The notes: generated by a model not told the origin, from the letters alone. DNA of 9,365 nucleotides from Hyphomicrobiales bacterium (GCA_023266715.1 JAHFPK010000095.1:1-9365); one strand, 5' to 3'. Counted from the stretch's first letter, positions 1 to 7,668 are shown. Numbers and translations are program-made.

Positions 1-2482
1 GGAGATAAAAGGCCTTGGTGATCACGTGGTTTTCAGGCACGGGCTCAAGCGGTGGAATATCCAGTTTTTCCAGGATGCGACGCAGGGCGTCGGTCGCTCC
101 CGCAGAAGCACCGGTCAGGCTCTCAAATCCCAAATTATCATCGCGAAGATCGAAAAAAATGGTGCCGCCGTTTTTCATGTAGGCATCCATCTTGGCCAGG
201 GTGGCAGGAGTTGGCACGGCGGCGCTATCAAGCACTGGCCAATAGACCAGCGGGAAAAACACAATTTCATCACTCTCAATATTCACGCCAATCGGACTGC
301 CCGGAATGACCGATGTCCGGTCGGCTAAAATTACACCAAGGCCTTTCAGCCCTTGTTCGCTGATGGTGTCGACGCTGTCATCCCCGGTGCGCACATAGGC
401 GAGGCGGGTTTCCTGGGTTGCCTTCTGGGCAAACTCGTCGGCCTGTTGCGCTTGGGCATGATCGGGAATGAAAAGCAGAATAATAAGAGCAGTCGTCATG
501 CCGCGCAGCCGGTACCAGCCGCCACCGAGAAAAAGTGCCGCCATCGTGTCGCCGAGGAAGAACAGAAACGCGAGCGTGAAGAGCAGAGGCGCAAGAGGCT
601 GGCGCGGCGGGGTGGCAAAGGTGCGAAGTATAATGCCGTTCGGAAGTGCCGTAATCGCCGTCATGGACTGCGTGTCAGGCAAGAGATTAATGGCGCGTTC
701 GGCGCTGCCGCGATTGTAAAGTCCCGCTGGCGTTTCAGGCGTGGGCTTTGCCGTTTCAATATCTGCAGGCGAGATGGGTTTGGAGTCGGGCAGGGGCTCG
801 ATCAATTCACCCACAGCCGAAAGGGCAAGGCGGGGGATGAAGGCTGATGCACGGTCATCACTGGCGGTGGCCCCAGCGGCAGCCCCGCCTCCCGCACTGG
901 GTGCGAGATCATTGATCCGGCGCAGCATTTCCACAAAGAGACCGGAGAGCGGCAGGTTCGACCAATCGGCATTGGCGGTCACGTGGAACAGAACAATGAG
1001 ACCCTTGCCCTGCCGCTTTGCGGTAACCAGTGGGGTTCCGTCCGCAAGACTTGCCCACACCCTATCGGGCAAATCCATGTCGGGCTCGGCCAGGACCTGA
1101 CGCGATACGGTTACATTTTGATCGAGAGGGAGCCCGGCAAAGGGGCCGTTCTCTGGAAGGGCTTGCAAGTTTTGCGGTTTTTCCCAGCTCAGGGCCGAGC
1201 CCAAGGCACGGCCACCGCTACGCAGGGTCACGGGCACGAAAGTATCCTGGGCGCCCGCCATGCGCGGGCCGGCAAAGCGCAGCAGTACCCCGCCGCGCTC
1301 AAGCCACGGCGTGATGGCCTCTGCCGTTTCTGCAGGAATTACGCCGATGTCGGCCAGCACCAGCATGGAAAGGCCCGCTTCGAGTTGCTCTTTCAATTGC
1401 GATGCATTTTCCGGTTCGGAGATTTGCGCATAGGGCTCAAGGGCGCGGGACACATAATAGAGCGGCGAGAGCAGGGGTTGCACATCTTCCAGCGAACTGC
1501 CGGATTGCAACGCTATGGTTTTGCGGCGCCAGCGATCATCGAACAGGAAGGTCGCAGCTGCGTTGCGTTCGCCCATAATTTCCAAACGCTGTACCTCGTT
1601 GCGGAGTTCTATGGGCAAATCGAGGGATGCTTCGGTCTGGGCAGACGGCGCAACAAATTCCACTTTGACATCGGCCAGACTTCGCCCGTTGGCGGCAACG
1701 GCGCGGATGTTTGCCTCGCGTGTTATGCCGGATAACGAACGCAAGACATGGACCTTGAGCTGGCCGCCTTCGGTTGTCGGCGCAGTCAAAGCCAGCGGCA
1801 GCGCTGTGGCATCGGGCATAATGGCGTTAACACTGGCGCGGCCTGAGGCGAGGCTGGTGAGGCCTTCTGCAAATTCAGTAGCGGAAGCCTGATCCATGCC
1901 GTCGCTGAGCCAGACGACATGCAAAGAAGCAGCAGAACTGAAATTGGTTTTAAGACGTGTGAGGAGCCTCGCACGATCCGGACCCAGGGCTTTGGGTTCG
2001 AGCGCTGCAATTTGTTTGAGCATGGCGTCTGCGTCACGTGCCAAGATATCGGCCTTGCGCGCTATTGGGGCCGTCGTAGCAAGGCTGAGGGTCACATTGT
2101 CTTCACGCGCCTGATTTACGATCTCGCCCAGCATGGTGCGGCGCAGGTTCCAATCCTTCGCGGCAGCCCAGGTATCATCAACGACGATGAGAAGCGGAGC
2201 ATTGTTTCCCGCCGCACTCTGACCCGCCGTATAGAGAGGATGGGAAACGCCGAGGATGACAAGTGCTGCTATCGCGAGGCGCAACAGCATCAGCCACCAG
2301 GGCGTCTTGTCGGGTTGCTCGTGTTTGCTCACCAGTTCGAGGAGCAGGCGAAGGGGCGGAAATTTTACGGTCTGGGGCTTCGGTGGGGTGAAGCGGAGCA
2401 ACCACCAGATGACAGGTAGCAGCAGAAGCCCCGCCATGGCAACCGGCGTGGTGAAGGTGAGGGCCTGCAGGAAGGCCATCAT
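1..2482 (-). CDS. BatA-like / DUF4159 domain membrane protein (C-terminus beyond window)
   Basis: The frame is open for 827 codons from ATG 2482 to the left edge, so the C-terminus is missing. Residues 8-29 and 62-79 are membrane segments in the layout of the BatA/aerotolerance N-terminal domain, with the typical FPPLRLL stretch between them. A vWA-like region follows: LLIVVDDTW at 97-105 and WLSDG at 191-195. The first metal motif is degenerate (D-D-T-W-A instead of DxSxS). Further hydrophobic segments lie at about 631-654 and 662-672. From about residue 691 the sequence matches DUF4159 (LAYVRTGDDSVD, then ALRRILEKLDIPPLEPVP). The start overlaps the DUF58 stop as ATGA, so translation is probably coupled. 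A second ATG at 2479 is possible. By context this is the membrane partner of the MoxR ATPase and DUF58 protein, with the C-terminal domain probably periplasmic. The family has no settled biochemical function. Family assignment is confident; role is inference. Confidence 0.9.
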   Translation of the reverse strand, partial: MMAFLQALTFTTPVAMAGLLLLPVIWWLLRFTPPKPQTVKFPPLRLLLELVSKHEQPDKTPWWLMLLRLAIAALVILGVSHPLYTAGQSAAGNNAPLLIVVDDTWAAAKDWNLRRTMLGEIVNQAREDNVTLSLATTAPIARKADILARDADAMLKQIAALEPKALGPDRARLLTRLKTNFSSAASLHVVWLSDGMDQASATEFAEGLTSLASGRASVNAIMPDATALPLALTAPTTEGGQLKVHVLRSLSGITREANIRAVAANGRSLADVKVEFVAPSAQTEASLDLPIELRNEVQRLEIMGERNAAATFLFDDRWRRKTIALQSGSSLEDVQPLLSPLYYVSRALEPYAQISEPENASQLKEQLEAGLSMLVLADIGVIPAETAEAITPWLERGGVLLRFAGPRMAGAQDTFVPVTLRSGGRALGSALSWEKPQNLQALPENGPFAGLPLDQNVTVSRQVLAEPDMDLPDRVWASLADGTPLVTAKRQGKGLIVLFHVTANADWSNLPLSGLFVEMLRRINDLAPSAGGGAAAGATASDDRASAFIPRLALSAVGELIEPLPDSKPISPADIETAKPTPETPAGLYNRGSAERAINLLPDTQSMTAITALPNGIILRTFATPPRQPLAPLLFTLAFLFFLGDTMAALFLGGGWYRLRGMTTALIILLFIPDHAQAQQADEFAQKATQETRLAYVRTGDDSVDTISEQGLKGLGVILADRTSVIPGSPIGVNIESDEIVFFPLVYWPVLDSAAVPTPATLAKMDAYMKNGGTIFFDLRDDNLGFESLTGASAGATDALRRILEKLDIPPLEPVPENHVITKAFYL

Positions 2483-3381
2483 GCGAAGCCGCCCAAATCA
2501 AAGGCCCGGCTCTTCGCACCGCCGACAAGACCATGCAGCATCATCAGAAGTTTTGCCGGCGACTGGTCCGTGTGGTGAAGGGTGAAACTCCAGCTCACCC
2601 CATGGGCAATCCGGCGCACGGCTTCGCGCTGGGTCGCAAATTTTTCCATGTAGGCGTCGCGCAAGAGTTCGGTTTTGCCCGCGAGATATTTGAGGGGGCC
2701 ATCCATGTCACGAAATTCGACGCGGCCATCATAGGGAAGAGTTTCTTCCGCCGGATCGACGATCTGCACGATGTGGCCGGAGACGCCGCGGGCGGCAAGA
2801 TTTCTCACCGTCGCGGCAACGTCGTCGGGTCGTTCAAGAAAATCACCGAGCAAAACCAGGCTGGAAAATTTTTGCAAATGTTGGGACTGGGGCAGGGTTG
2901 CCCCTTCACTGCGCAACAGCCAAGTGGCCATGGGCACCAGCGCACCACGGGCATGGCTCACTTTCTGTGGACTGCCGATGAGCCCGACGCGCTCCTGGGC
3001 ACGAAGGGCGAGGCTCGCCAATGCCAGGGTCGTGAGATAGGCGCGGTCCCGCTTCGTGGTCTTGCTGAGATGGGATTTAAAATCCATGGATTTTGTTGGG
3101 CTGGCCCAAAGCCATAGGGTATTAGCCGCTTCCCATTCATTTTCACGGATGAAGACATGGGATGAGCGCGCTGATTTTCGCCAGTCAATGCGGCTGGTTG
3201 AATCGCCGAAGCCGTAAGGGCGATATTGCCAGAAGCTTTCGCCGGGGCCTGAGCGCTTGCGGCCATGGATGCCTTGCATGACGGTTGCGGCAATTCGCTC
3301 GGCCTCCACCAGAAGGGGCGGCAAAGTGTGAGACGCCGCATCGGCGCGCTCATTCAAGACCAGTGCGGAATTGGTTCTCAT
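2479..3381 (-). CDS. DUF58 domain-containing protein (vWA-like MoxR partner)
   Basis: A 300-residue protein. The DUF58 signature lies at about residues 47-84: GESFWQYRPYGFGD, then RIDWRKSAR at 64-72 and VFIRENEWEA at 76-85. In this family the domain sits at the start of a von Willebrand A-like fold and its gene is nearly always beside moxR. No membrane segment is evident, so this looks like the short soluble cytoplasmic form. The position where a vWA MIDAS motif (DxSxS) would lie reads S-P-T-K-S-M at 94-99, so the aspartate is absent. The gene begins 12 nt after the moxR stop and ends in a 4-nt overlap with the BatA/DUF4159 gene, so the three are probably co-transcribed. The ribosome binding site before ATG 3381 is weak. 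The assumed role is as substrate or adaptor of the MoxR ATPase. Confidence 0.93.
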   Translation of the reverse strand: MRTNSALVLNERADAASHTLPPLLVEAERIAATVMQGIHGRKRSGPGESFWQYRPYGFGDSTSRIDWRKSARSSHVFIRENEWEAANTLWLWASPTKSMDFKSHLSKTTKRDRAYLTTLALASLALRAQERVGLIGSPQKVSHARGALVPMATWLLRSEGATLPQSQHLQKFSSLVLLGDFLERPDDVAATVRNLAARGVSGHIVQIVDPAEETLPYDGRVEFRDMDGPLKYLAGKTELLRDAYMEKFATQREAVRRIAHGVSWSFTLHHTDQSPAKLLMMLHGLVGGAKSRAFDLGGFA

Positions 3382-3393
3382 GGGCTCAGCGCT

Positions 3394-4392
3394 TCAGGCG
3401 AGAAGATTTTTTTGCCGTGCAATGATGGCCTCAATAGTTTCGCCCTCGGCGCGTGCAGTAAAGTTTAGCGCCATGCGATGTTTGAACACGGGGCCGATGA
3501 GTTCTGCCACATCATCGATCGACGGGCTCAGGCGACCTTGCAGCAGGGCGCGGGCGCGAATGCCCAGCATAAGGGCCTGACTGGCGCGGGGCGACGGTCC
3601 CCAGGCAACGCCGTGATTGATTTCCTTGCTGGCATCAACACCGGGCCGTGCGGCGCGCACAACACGGAGGATGGCATCAGTTACCTGCTCGCCCACGGGA
3701 ATCAGCCTGGTGAGCCGTTGCGCACTCAGGAGTTCCGATGTCTTGAGAACCTTTGCAGCCATTTCATCATCTTCACCGGTGGTGGCAAAGAGCATGCGGC
3801 GCTCGGCTTCGAGCGACGGATAGGGCACATCGATCTCAAACATGAAGCGATCAAGCTGGGCTTCGGGAAGGGGATAGGTGCCTTCCTGCTCAATGGGGTT
3901 TTGCGTGGCCAAGACATGGAAGGGTCTCGGCAGATCATGACGCACCCCTGCAACCGTCACATGATGTTCTTGCATGGCTTGTAAAAGTGCCGACTGGGTG
4001 CGGGGACTGGCGCGGTTGATTTCATCGGCCATCAACAATTGGCAGAATACGGGTCCCGGCACAAAGCGAAATTGCCGGCGGCCCTTTTCGGTTTCATCAA
4101 GAACTTCAGAGCCCAAGATATCCGCAGGCATCAAATCGGGGGTGAATTGCACGCGTCTCTCATCCAGGCCAAGGACCCGGCCCAAGTTGGTTGCAAGCTT
4201 GGTCTTTGCAAGACCAGGAGCGCCAACCAGCAGCGCATGGCCGCCAGCTAGAATGGCGGTCAGGGCCAGCTCGACAACTTCGGTCTGGCCGAAGATCACC
4301 TTGCCGATTTCGTCCCTCACCTTTTCAAGGCGTTCTCCGGTTGCTTCCAGTTCCTTAAGTATTTCCTTGTTCGCTTCTTTGATGTTTGCCAT
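3394..4392 (-). CDS. MoxR family AAA+ ATPase
   Basis: A 332-residue ATPase of the MoxR class, which use ATP hydrolysis as chaperones to activate or assemble partner complexes. Visible motifs, numbered from ATG 4392: Walker A GAPGLAKT at 57-64, Walker B LLMADE at 119-124, sensor 1 around ATQNP at 162-166, and the arginine-finger region AQLDRF at 178-183. SPRASQAL further on fits sensor 2. The AAA+ core is complete. A GTG at 4401 in the same frame would add three residues (M-G-P); I prefer ATG 4392, though neither has a strong Shine-Dalgarno sequence. It is the first gene of the leftward cluster and is followed by DUF58, the usual MoxR partner. The specific target in this organism is unknown. 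Confidence 0.95.
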   Translation of the reverse strand: MANIKEANKEILKELEATGERLEKVRDEIGKVIFGQTEVVELALTAILAGGHALLVGAPGLAKTKLATNLGRVLGLDERRVQFTPDLMPADILGSEVLDETEKGRRQFRFVPGPVFCQLLMADEINRASPRTQSALLQAMQEHHVTVAGVRHDLPRPFHVLATQNPIEQEGTYPLPEAQLDRFMFEIDVPYPSLEAERRMLFATTGEDDEMAAKVLKTSELLSAQRLTRLIPVGEQVTDAILRVVRAARPGVDASKEINHGVAWGPSPRASQALMLGIRARALLQGRLSPSIDDVAELIGPVFKHRMALNFTARAEGETIEAIIARQKNLLA

Positions 4393-4523
4393 GGGTCCCA
4401 CTATAGTTTGTTATCTGGCCACATTGGCCCAGGAGATTGAATTGTTGTTAATGACATCCTCGTGAAGGAGAATGGCGTAATAAAGACGGCAATTTGCGAC
4501 TCATTTCTGGTTTGGACGGGTAT
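4393..4523. promoter_or_regulatory. divergent intergenic region between moxR and the DUF1285 operon
   Basis: This 131-bp gap must carry the promoters for both outward-facing operons unless transcription starts inside genes. It is visibly more AT-rich than the flanking genes. I see an imperfect hairpin (CTGG 4415-4418 with CCAG 4429-4432, inner CCA/TGG, one bulged C, 3-nt loop), a GACTC (GANTC) site at 4498-4502, and a Shine-Dalgarno-like GAAGGAG at 4464-4470. ATGACA at 4451-4456 resembles a -35 box, but no -10 lies at proper spacing (TAATAA at 4478 is 21 nt away). On the moxR strand TATAGT lies just before the start without a matching -35. No promoter is therefore called. Confidence 0.45.
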
Positions 4524-5099
4524 ATGATGACCACGATTGCGAGGGATGCAAGCAATCCATTGCAAGGCTTGAAGGAAGCAACGGGCCGGGCCAAGGGAAT
4601 GCCTCCGGTTCACCTGTGGGATCCGCCCTTTTGCGGCGACCTCGATATGCGGATTGCTGCCGATGGCACGTGGTTTTACATGAATTCGCCAATTGGCCGA
4701 AAGCCCCTGTTCAAGCTTTTTGCCTCGGTTCTCAGGCATGATGAGGATGGTAAATATTATCTCGTCACCCCTGTGGAAAAATGCGGCATCCGGGTAGATG
4801 ATGCGCCGTTTCTGGCCATTCGCATGAGCACCGAGGGGGAAGGCAGGTCCCAGGTCATTTCCTTTGAAACCAATGTGGATGATGTGGTTGTGGTGAACCG
4901 GGAACATCCCCTGCGCTTTGAAACCGAGGCCGGAACTTCTGGCCTGAAACCCTATGTCCTGATGCGGGCGCGGCTTGAGGCCCTTGTGTCGCGGGCGCTG
5001 TTTTATGATCTCGTGGCCAAAGGCAAGGTGGAAGACGAATGGTTCGGCGTGTGGTCGTCGGGTGAATTTTTTCCAATGCAGCGTGCCGATGAAATTTAG
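4524..5099 (+). CDS. DUF1285 domain-containing protein
   Basis: A 191-residue protein of the DUF1285 family, common in proteobacteria and without a demonstrated function that I know of. The signature is clear: PPVHLWDPPFCGDLDMRI at about 27-44, then DGTWFYMNSPIGRKPLFKLF, YYLVTPVEKCGI and DDAPFLAI. There is no signal peptide or membrane segment, so it is probably cytoplasmic. The start is uncertain: ATG 4524 and ATG 4527 are adjacent, preceded by GGACGGG at 4514-4520, which suits either. A TTG at 4494 would add ten residues but has no ribosome binding site. The gene diverges from moxR and overlaps the Nudix gene by 11 nt, so it likely heads the rightward operon and is translationally coupled to CoA pyrophosphatase. 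Confidence 0.9.
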   Translation: MMTTIARDASNPLQGLKEATGRAKGMPPVHLWDPPFCGDLDMRIAADGTWFYMNSPIGRKPLFKLFASVLRHDEDGKYYLVTPVEKCGIRVDDAPFLAIRMSTEGEGRSQVISFETNVDDVVVVNREHPLRFETEAGTSGLKPYVLMRARLEALVSRALFYDLVAKGKVEDEWFGVWSSGEFFPMQRADEI

Positions 5100-5709
5100 C
5101 GAGGCAGAAATACGTAAGCTTGCGGTGAGAGGTCTGTTGCATGAGGTTCCACTGAAGCATGAACGCAGTGATGATGACATGAATGCGGCGGTTCCGATGA
5201 TTCCGGTTGGCGTTAAACCAAAGCCCGCCGCCGTGTTGGTACCTATTGTCCTGCGCGAGCCGGAGCTGACGGTTCTCCTGACGCAACGTACCGATCATCT
5301 TTCAAGCCATGGGGGGCAAGTTGCCTTTCCCGGAGGCCGTATTGATGCGGACGATGAAGATGCGATTGCCGCAGCACTGCGCGAGGCGGAAGAAGAAACT
5401 GGGCTGGCGCGGGCGTTTGTTGAACCCCTGGGTTATCTCGACAGTTACCTGACGGTGACAGCCTATCATGTGGTGCCTGTGGTGGCGCTGGTGCGGCCGG
5501 GATTTACGGTCACCCCGCAGGAAAGCGAAGTTTCAGCGGTGTTTGAGGTGCCTTTGCGCTTTCTGATGACACCGGAAAACCATGAAAAGCATTCGCGGGA
5601 GTGGCAGGGCAAGCAGCGGTTCTTTTATGCCATGCCCTATGAGGACCGCTATATCTGGGGGGCAACGGCGGGCATGATCCGCAATCTCTATGATCGGCTC
5701 TATGCATGA
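5089..5709 (+). CDS. CoA pyrophosphatase, Nudix hydrolase
   Basis: A 206-residue Nudix hydrolase. It carries the NuCoA signature (LLTQRTDHLSSHGGQVAFPGG, about 64-83) followed by the Nudix box at 82-106, which ends in REAEEETGL with metal-binding glutamates at 99, 102 and 103. The spacing from glycine to the first glutamate is one longer than the general Nudix consensus, as usual for the CoA-specific subfamily. Such enzymes cleave coenzyme A and its derivatives to 4'-phosphopantetheine-type products and 3',5'-ADP. The C-terminal FFYAMPYEDRYIWGATAGM is also typical of the family. ATG 5089 is chosen because it gives the normal length; it overlaps the DUF1285 stop by 11 nt, and the stop overlaps the next start as ATGA. 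Substrate preference beyond CoA cannot be read from the sequence. Confidence 0.95.
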   Translation: MKFSEAEIRKLAVRGLLHEVPLKHERSDDDMNAAVPMIPVGVKPKPAAVLVPIVLREPELTVLLTQRTDHLSSHGGQVAFPGGRIDADDEDAIAAALREAEEETGLARAFVEPLGYLDSYLTVTAYHVVPVVALVRPGFTVTPQESEVSAVFEVPLRFLMTPENHEKHSREWQGKQRFFYAMPYEDRYIWGATAGMIRNLYDRLYA

Positions 5710-6893
5710 GCAAGCTTCCTTCATTGCCGCGGGCGCGCTGGCTGAAAGAGCCTTCTCTGCAACGGGTGTTTGCGATTGTTGCAGGGGCAGGCGGTGAGGC
5801 CCGCGTGGCAGGTGGTGCGGTGCGCAATGCTCTTCTGGGCGACACCATCGGCGACATCGACATTGCCACCACGCTGCAACCGCAGGAAATCATCACGGCC
5901 TTTAAGGCGGCTGGCCTTTCGGTTCATCCAACCGGCATTGAACATGGCACGGTGACTGTCGTTGTTGATCGCAAACCTTACGAAATCACCACGCTGCGCC
6001 GGGATGTTGAGACCGATGGGCGGCGCGCCGTTGTGGCCTTTACCGATAACTGGAAGGAAGATGCGCTCCGCCGTGACTTCACGATCAACGCGCTTTACTG
6101 CGATGCCGCCGGAAAAATACATGATTATGTGGATGGTTACGCGGATATCCAGAGAAAAAGAATCATCTTTGTGGGAACGCCCGCGGCCCGCATTCGGGAG
6201 GACAATTTGCGCATCCTGCGCTTCTTTCGTTTCCTTGCCGCTTACGAAAAAATGACTGCTGACCCCGCAAGCCTTGCCGCGTGCGTGCGCCTGAAAAAGG
6301 GCCTGCTGGGCCTTTCCGCAGAGCGTATCGCGCGGGAAATGTTCAAGCTTCTGGAGGGTCCAAAAGCCGTGCCGGTTCTCAAGCTGATGGCGAAACATAA
6401 GGTGCTGAAGCTGATTGTTCCACATACGGATGAATTCCGGGCGATTGGGCGCCTGCCTCCCGACCCGTTGCTGAGATCATTCGCTCTTGCCAAAAAACCG
6501 GAAAGCTTGCGTGAGGCCTGGCGGCTCTCCAACAATCAGGCCAAGCGCATTGATTCCCTTTTGCAAGGCCCCACGCTCACACCCAAACTACGTGAGAATG
6601 AGCAGCAAAAGCTGCTTTATGCCATTGGGTCCGAGGCCTGGCGTGACAGTGTGCATCTGGCATGGGCAAAGTCACGGGCATCGCTTACCGATAAGGAATG
6701 GCTGCGCATGTTGAACCTTCCTGCACGCTGGGGTGCTCCTCGTTTTCCGGTATCGGGCCAGGATCTTATTGACGTTGGTTTTCCGTCGGGTCCTGATCTG
6801 GGGCGCGAACTCAAGCGGCTTGAGGATTATTGGATTGGCACTGATTTCAAATCGACAAAAGATGAGTTGTTAGAGAGCATAAAAGGAAATTGA
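5706..6893 (+). CDS. cca: CCA tRNA nucleotidyltransferase (class II)
   Basis: A 395-residue class II nucleotidyltransferase, which adds or repairs the 3'-terminal CCA of tRNAs without a nucleic acid template. Motifs in order: GGAVRN at 36-41, the catalytic DxD pair D50 and D52 (GDIDIAT), a likely third carboxylate in YEITTLRRD (E93), RRDFTINA at 122-129, and the nucleotide-selecting EDxxR motif E165, D166, R169. The rest is the alpha-helical neck, body and tail that contacts tRNA. I see no HD phosphohydrolase signature. Length is normal for alphaproteobacterial CCA enzymes. A poly(A) polymerase of the same superfamily is the main alternative, but length and motifs favour CCA addition. It overlaps the Nudix gene by 4 nt and ends one base before the cupin_3 start. 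Confidence 0.93.
   Translation: MSKLPSLPRARWLKEPSLQRVFAIVAGAGGEARVAGGAVRNALLGDTIGDIDIATTLQPQEIITAFKAAGLSVHPTGIEHGTVTVVVDRKPYEITTLRRDVETDGRRAVVAFTDNWKEDALRRDFTINALYCDAAGKIHDYVDGYADIQRKRIIFVGTPAARIREDNLRILRFFRFLAAYEKMTADPASLAACVRLKKGLLGLSAERIAREMFKLLEGPKAVPVLKLMAKHKVLKLIVPHTDEFRAIGRLPPDPLLRSFALAKKPESLREAWRLSNNQAKRIDSLLQGPTLTPKLRENEQQKLLYAIGSEAWRDSVHLAWAKSRASLTDKEWLRMLNLPARWGAPRFPVSGQDLIDVGFPSGPDLGRELKRLEDYWIGTDFKSTKDELLESIKGN
6883..6889 (+). promoter_or_regulatory. ribosome binding site of the cupin_3 gene
   Basis: AAGGAAA lies inside the last codons of cca, with AGGA ending 7 nt before ATG 6895. It fixes the cupin start and shows that the cupin is translated from the cca transcript. Confidence 0.6.
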
Positions 6894-6894
6894 A

Positions 6895-7263
6895 ATGGCC
6901 GACATTATCGTCATGAAGACCAGTGGCAAGGGCGCCCCAAAAGTTGATCTTGGAACGCCGGACCCGGCAAACCTCTTCAAGGGCAAATACAAGACCAAGA
7001 CCTGGAACCATTTCACCGGAGAGGACGAAAGGCTCTATTGCGGCATCTGGGAATCAACGCCGGGCAAAGTTCCCATTGACTACTTGGAGTGGGAGTTCTG
7101 CCATTTCATCGAAGGCAAGGCTATCCTGACCAATGACAAAGGCAAGAAGTGGATCTTGAAGAAGGGCGATGGCTTCATTATCCCGGCGGGCTTCAAGGGC
7201 ACTTGGGAAACCGTTGAGAAGGTGCGGAAGCATTATGTTATCCTTATGCCGAAAGGTAATTGA
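6895..7263 (+). CDS. cupin domain-containing protein (cupin_3 / DUF861 type)
   Basis: A 122-residue single-domain cupin. Residues 65-116 match the cupin_3 (ureidoglycine aminohydrolase-like) pattern: EFCHFIEGKAILTND at 67-81, then KGDGFIIPAGFKGTWETVEKVRKHYVI. The classical HxH...E metal motif of other cupins is not present in motif 1; the candidate ligands are E65, E67 and H70. The first 60 residues are lysine-rich and lack a recognisable domain. Lysine codons are mostly AAG. No ureide catabolism genes lie nearby, so an assignment to ureidoglycine metabolism is not supported. It could be a small-molecule binding protein or isomerase-like enzyme. It abuts folB with no intervening base. Confidence 0.88.
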   Translation: MADIIVMKTSGKGAPKVDLGTPDPANLFKGKYKTKTWNHFTGEDERLYCGIWESTPGKVPIDYLEWEFCHFIEGKAILTNDKGKKWILKKGDGFIIPAGFKGTWETVEKVRKHYVILMPKGN

Positions 7264-7668
7264 ATGAGTGTGACAAAAAAAATCAGCCATCATGTATCCA
7301 ATGCCACGGCAGGACTGCGTCATGTTTTCGTGCGCGATCTCGAGGTCATGGCTACCCTTGGGATCCATGAGTATGAACGGCTCAAGCCCCAGCGCATCAT
7401 TGTCAGCATCGATCTCTCGGTGCGTGAAGGCAACGGTCCGGTTCACGACGATATCAGCAATGTGGTGAGCTATGAGAACATCGTCAAAAAAGTGGAGGCG
7501 ATCATCGCCCAGGGCCATGTGAATCTGGTTGAAACCCTGGCCGATCTTTTCGCCGCAGCGTGCCTGAAGGACAAGCGCGTGATGGCGGCGCGGGTGCGCA
7601 TTGAGAAGCCAGACATTATCGCGAACGCCAAAAGCGTTGGCATTGAAATTGAAAGGATCAAGTCGTGA
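7264..7668 (+). CDS. folB: dihydroneopterin aldolase
   Basis: A 134-residue FolB-family protein. The enzyme cleaves 7,8-dihydroneopterin to 6-hydroxymethyl-7,8-dihydropterin and glycolaldehyde in folate synthesis, and some relatives (FolX type) act mainly as epimerases. Conserved active-site positions are present: E38 in GIHEYERLKPQ, Y70 in VVSYENI, E90 in NLVETLADLF, and K115 in IEKPD. About 18 residues precede the usual family start; no closer in-frame ATG exists and ATG 7264 follows the previous stop directly, so the extension is accepted. An A8 run lies in codons 4-7. The gene ends in a GTGA overlap with the next cupin. No other folate gene is in the window, so aldolase against epimerase activity is unresolved. 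Confidence 0.92.
   Translation: MSVTKKISHHVSNATAGLRHVFVRDLEVMATLGIHEYERLKPQRIIVSIDLSVREGNGPVHDDISNVVSYENIVKKVEAIIAQGHVNLVETLADLFAAACLKDKRVMAARVRIEKPDIIANAKSVGIEIERIKS
7651..7657 (+). promoter_or_regulatory. ribosome binding site of the cupin_2 gene
   Basis: GAAAGGA within the end of folB, 7 nt before GTG 7665. It supports the GTG start that overlaps the folB stop, rather than ATG 7719 further in. Confidence 0.6.

Noticed and set aside
983..1735. Plus-strand open frame of 250 codons
   Set aside because: It is antisense to the BatA/DUF4159 gene, whose frame stays open for 827 codons with membrane segments and family motifs.
4462..4527. Small frame from GTG 4462 with its stop overlapping the DUF1285 start
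   Set aside because: There is no ribosome binding site before the GTG, and the 21-residue product shows nothing recognisable.
5721..6425. Open frame of 234 codons on the minus strand
   Set aside because: It is antisense to the well-supported cca gene and shows no family motif.
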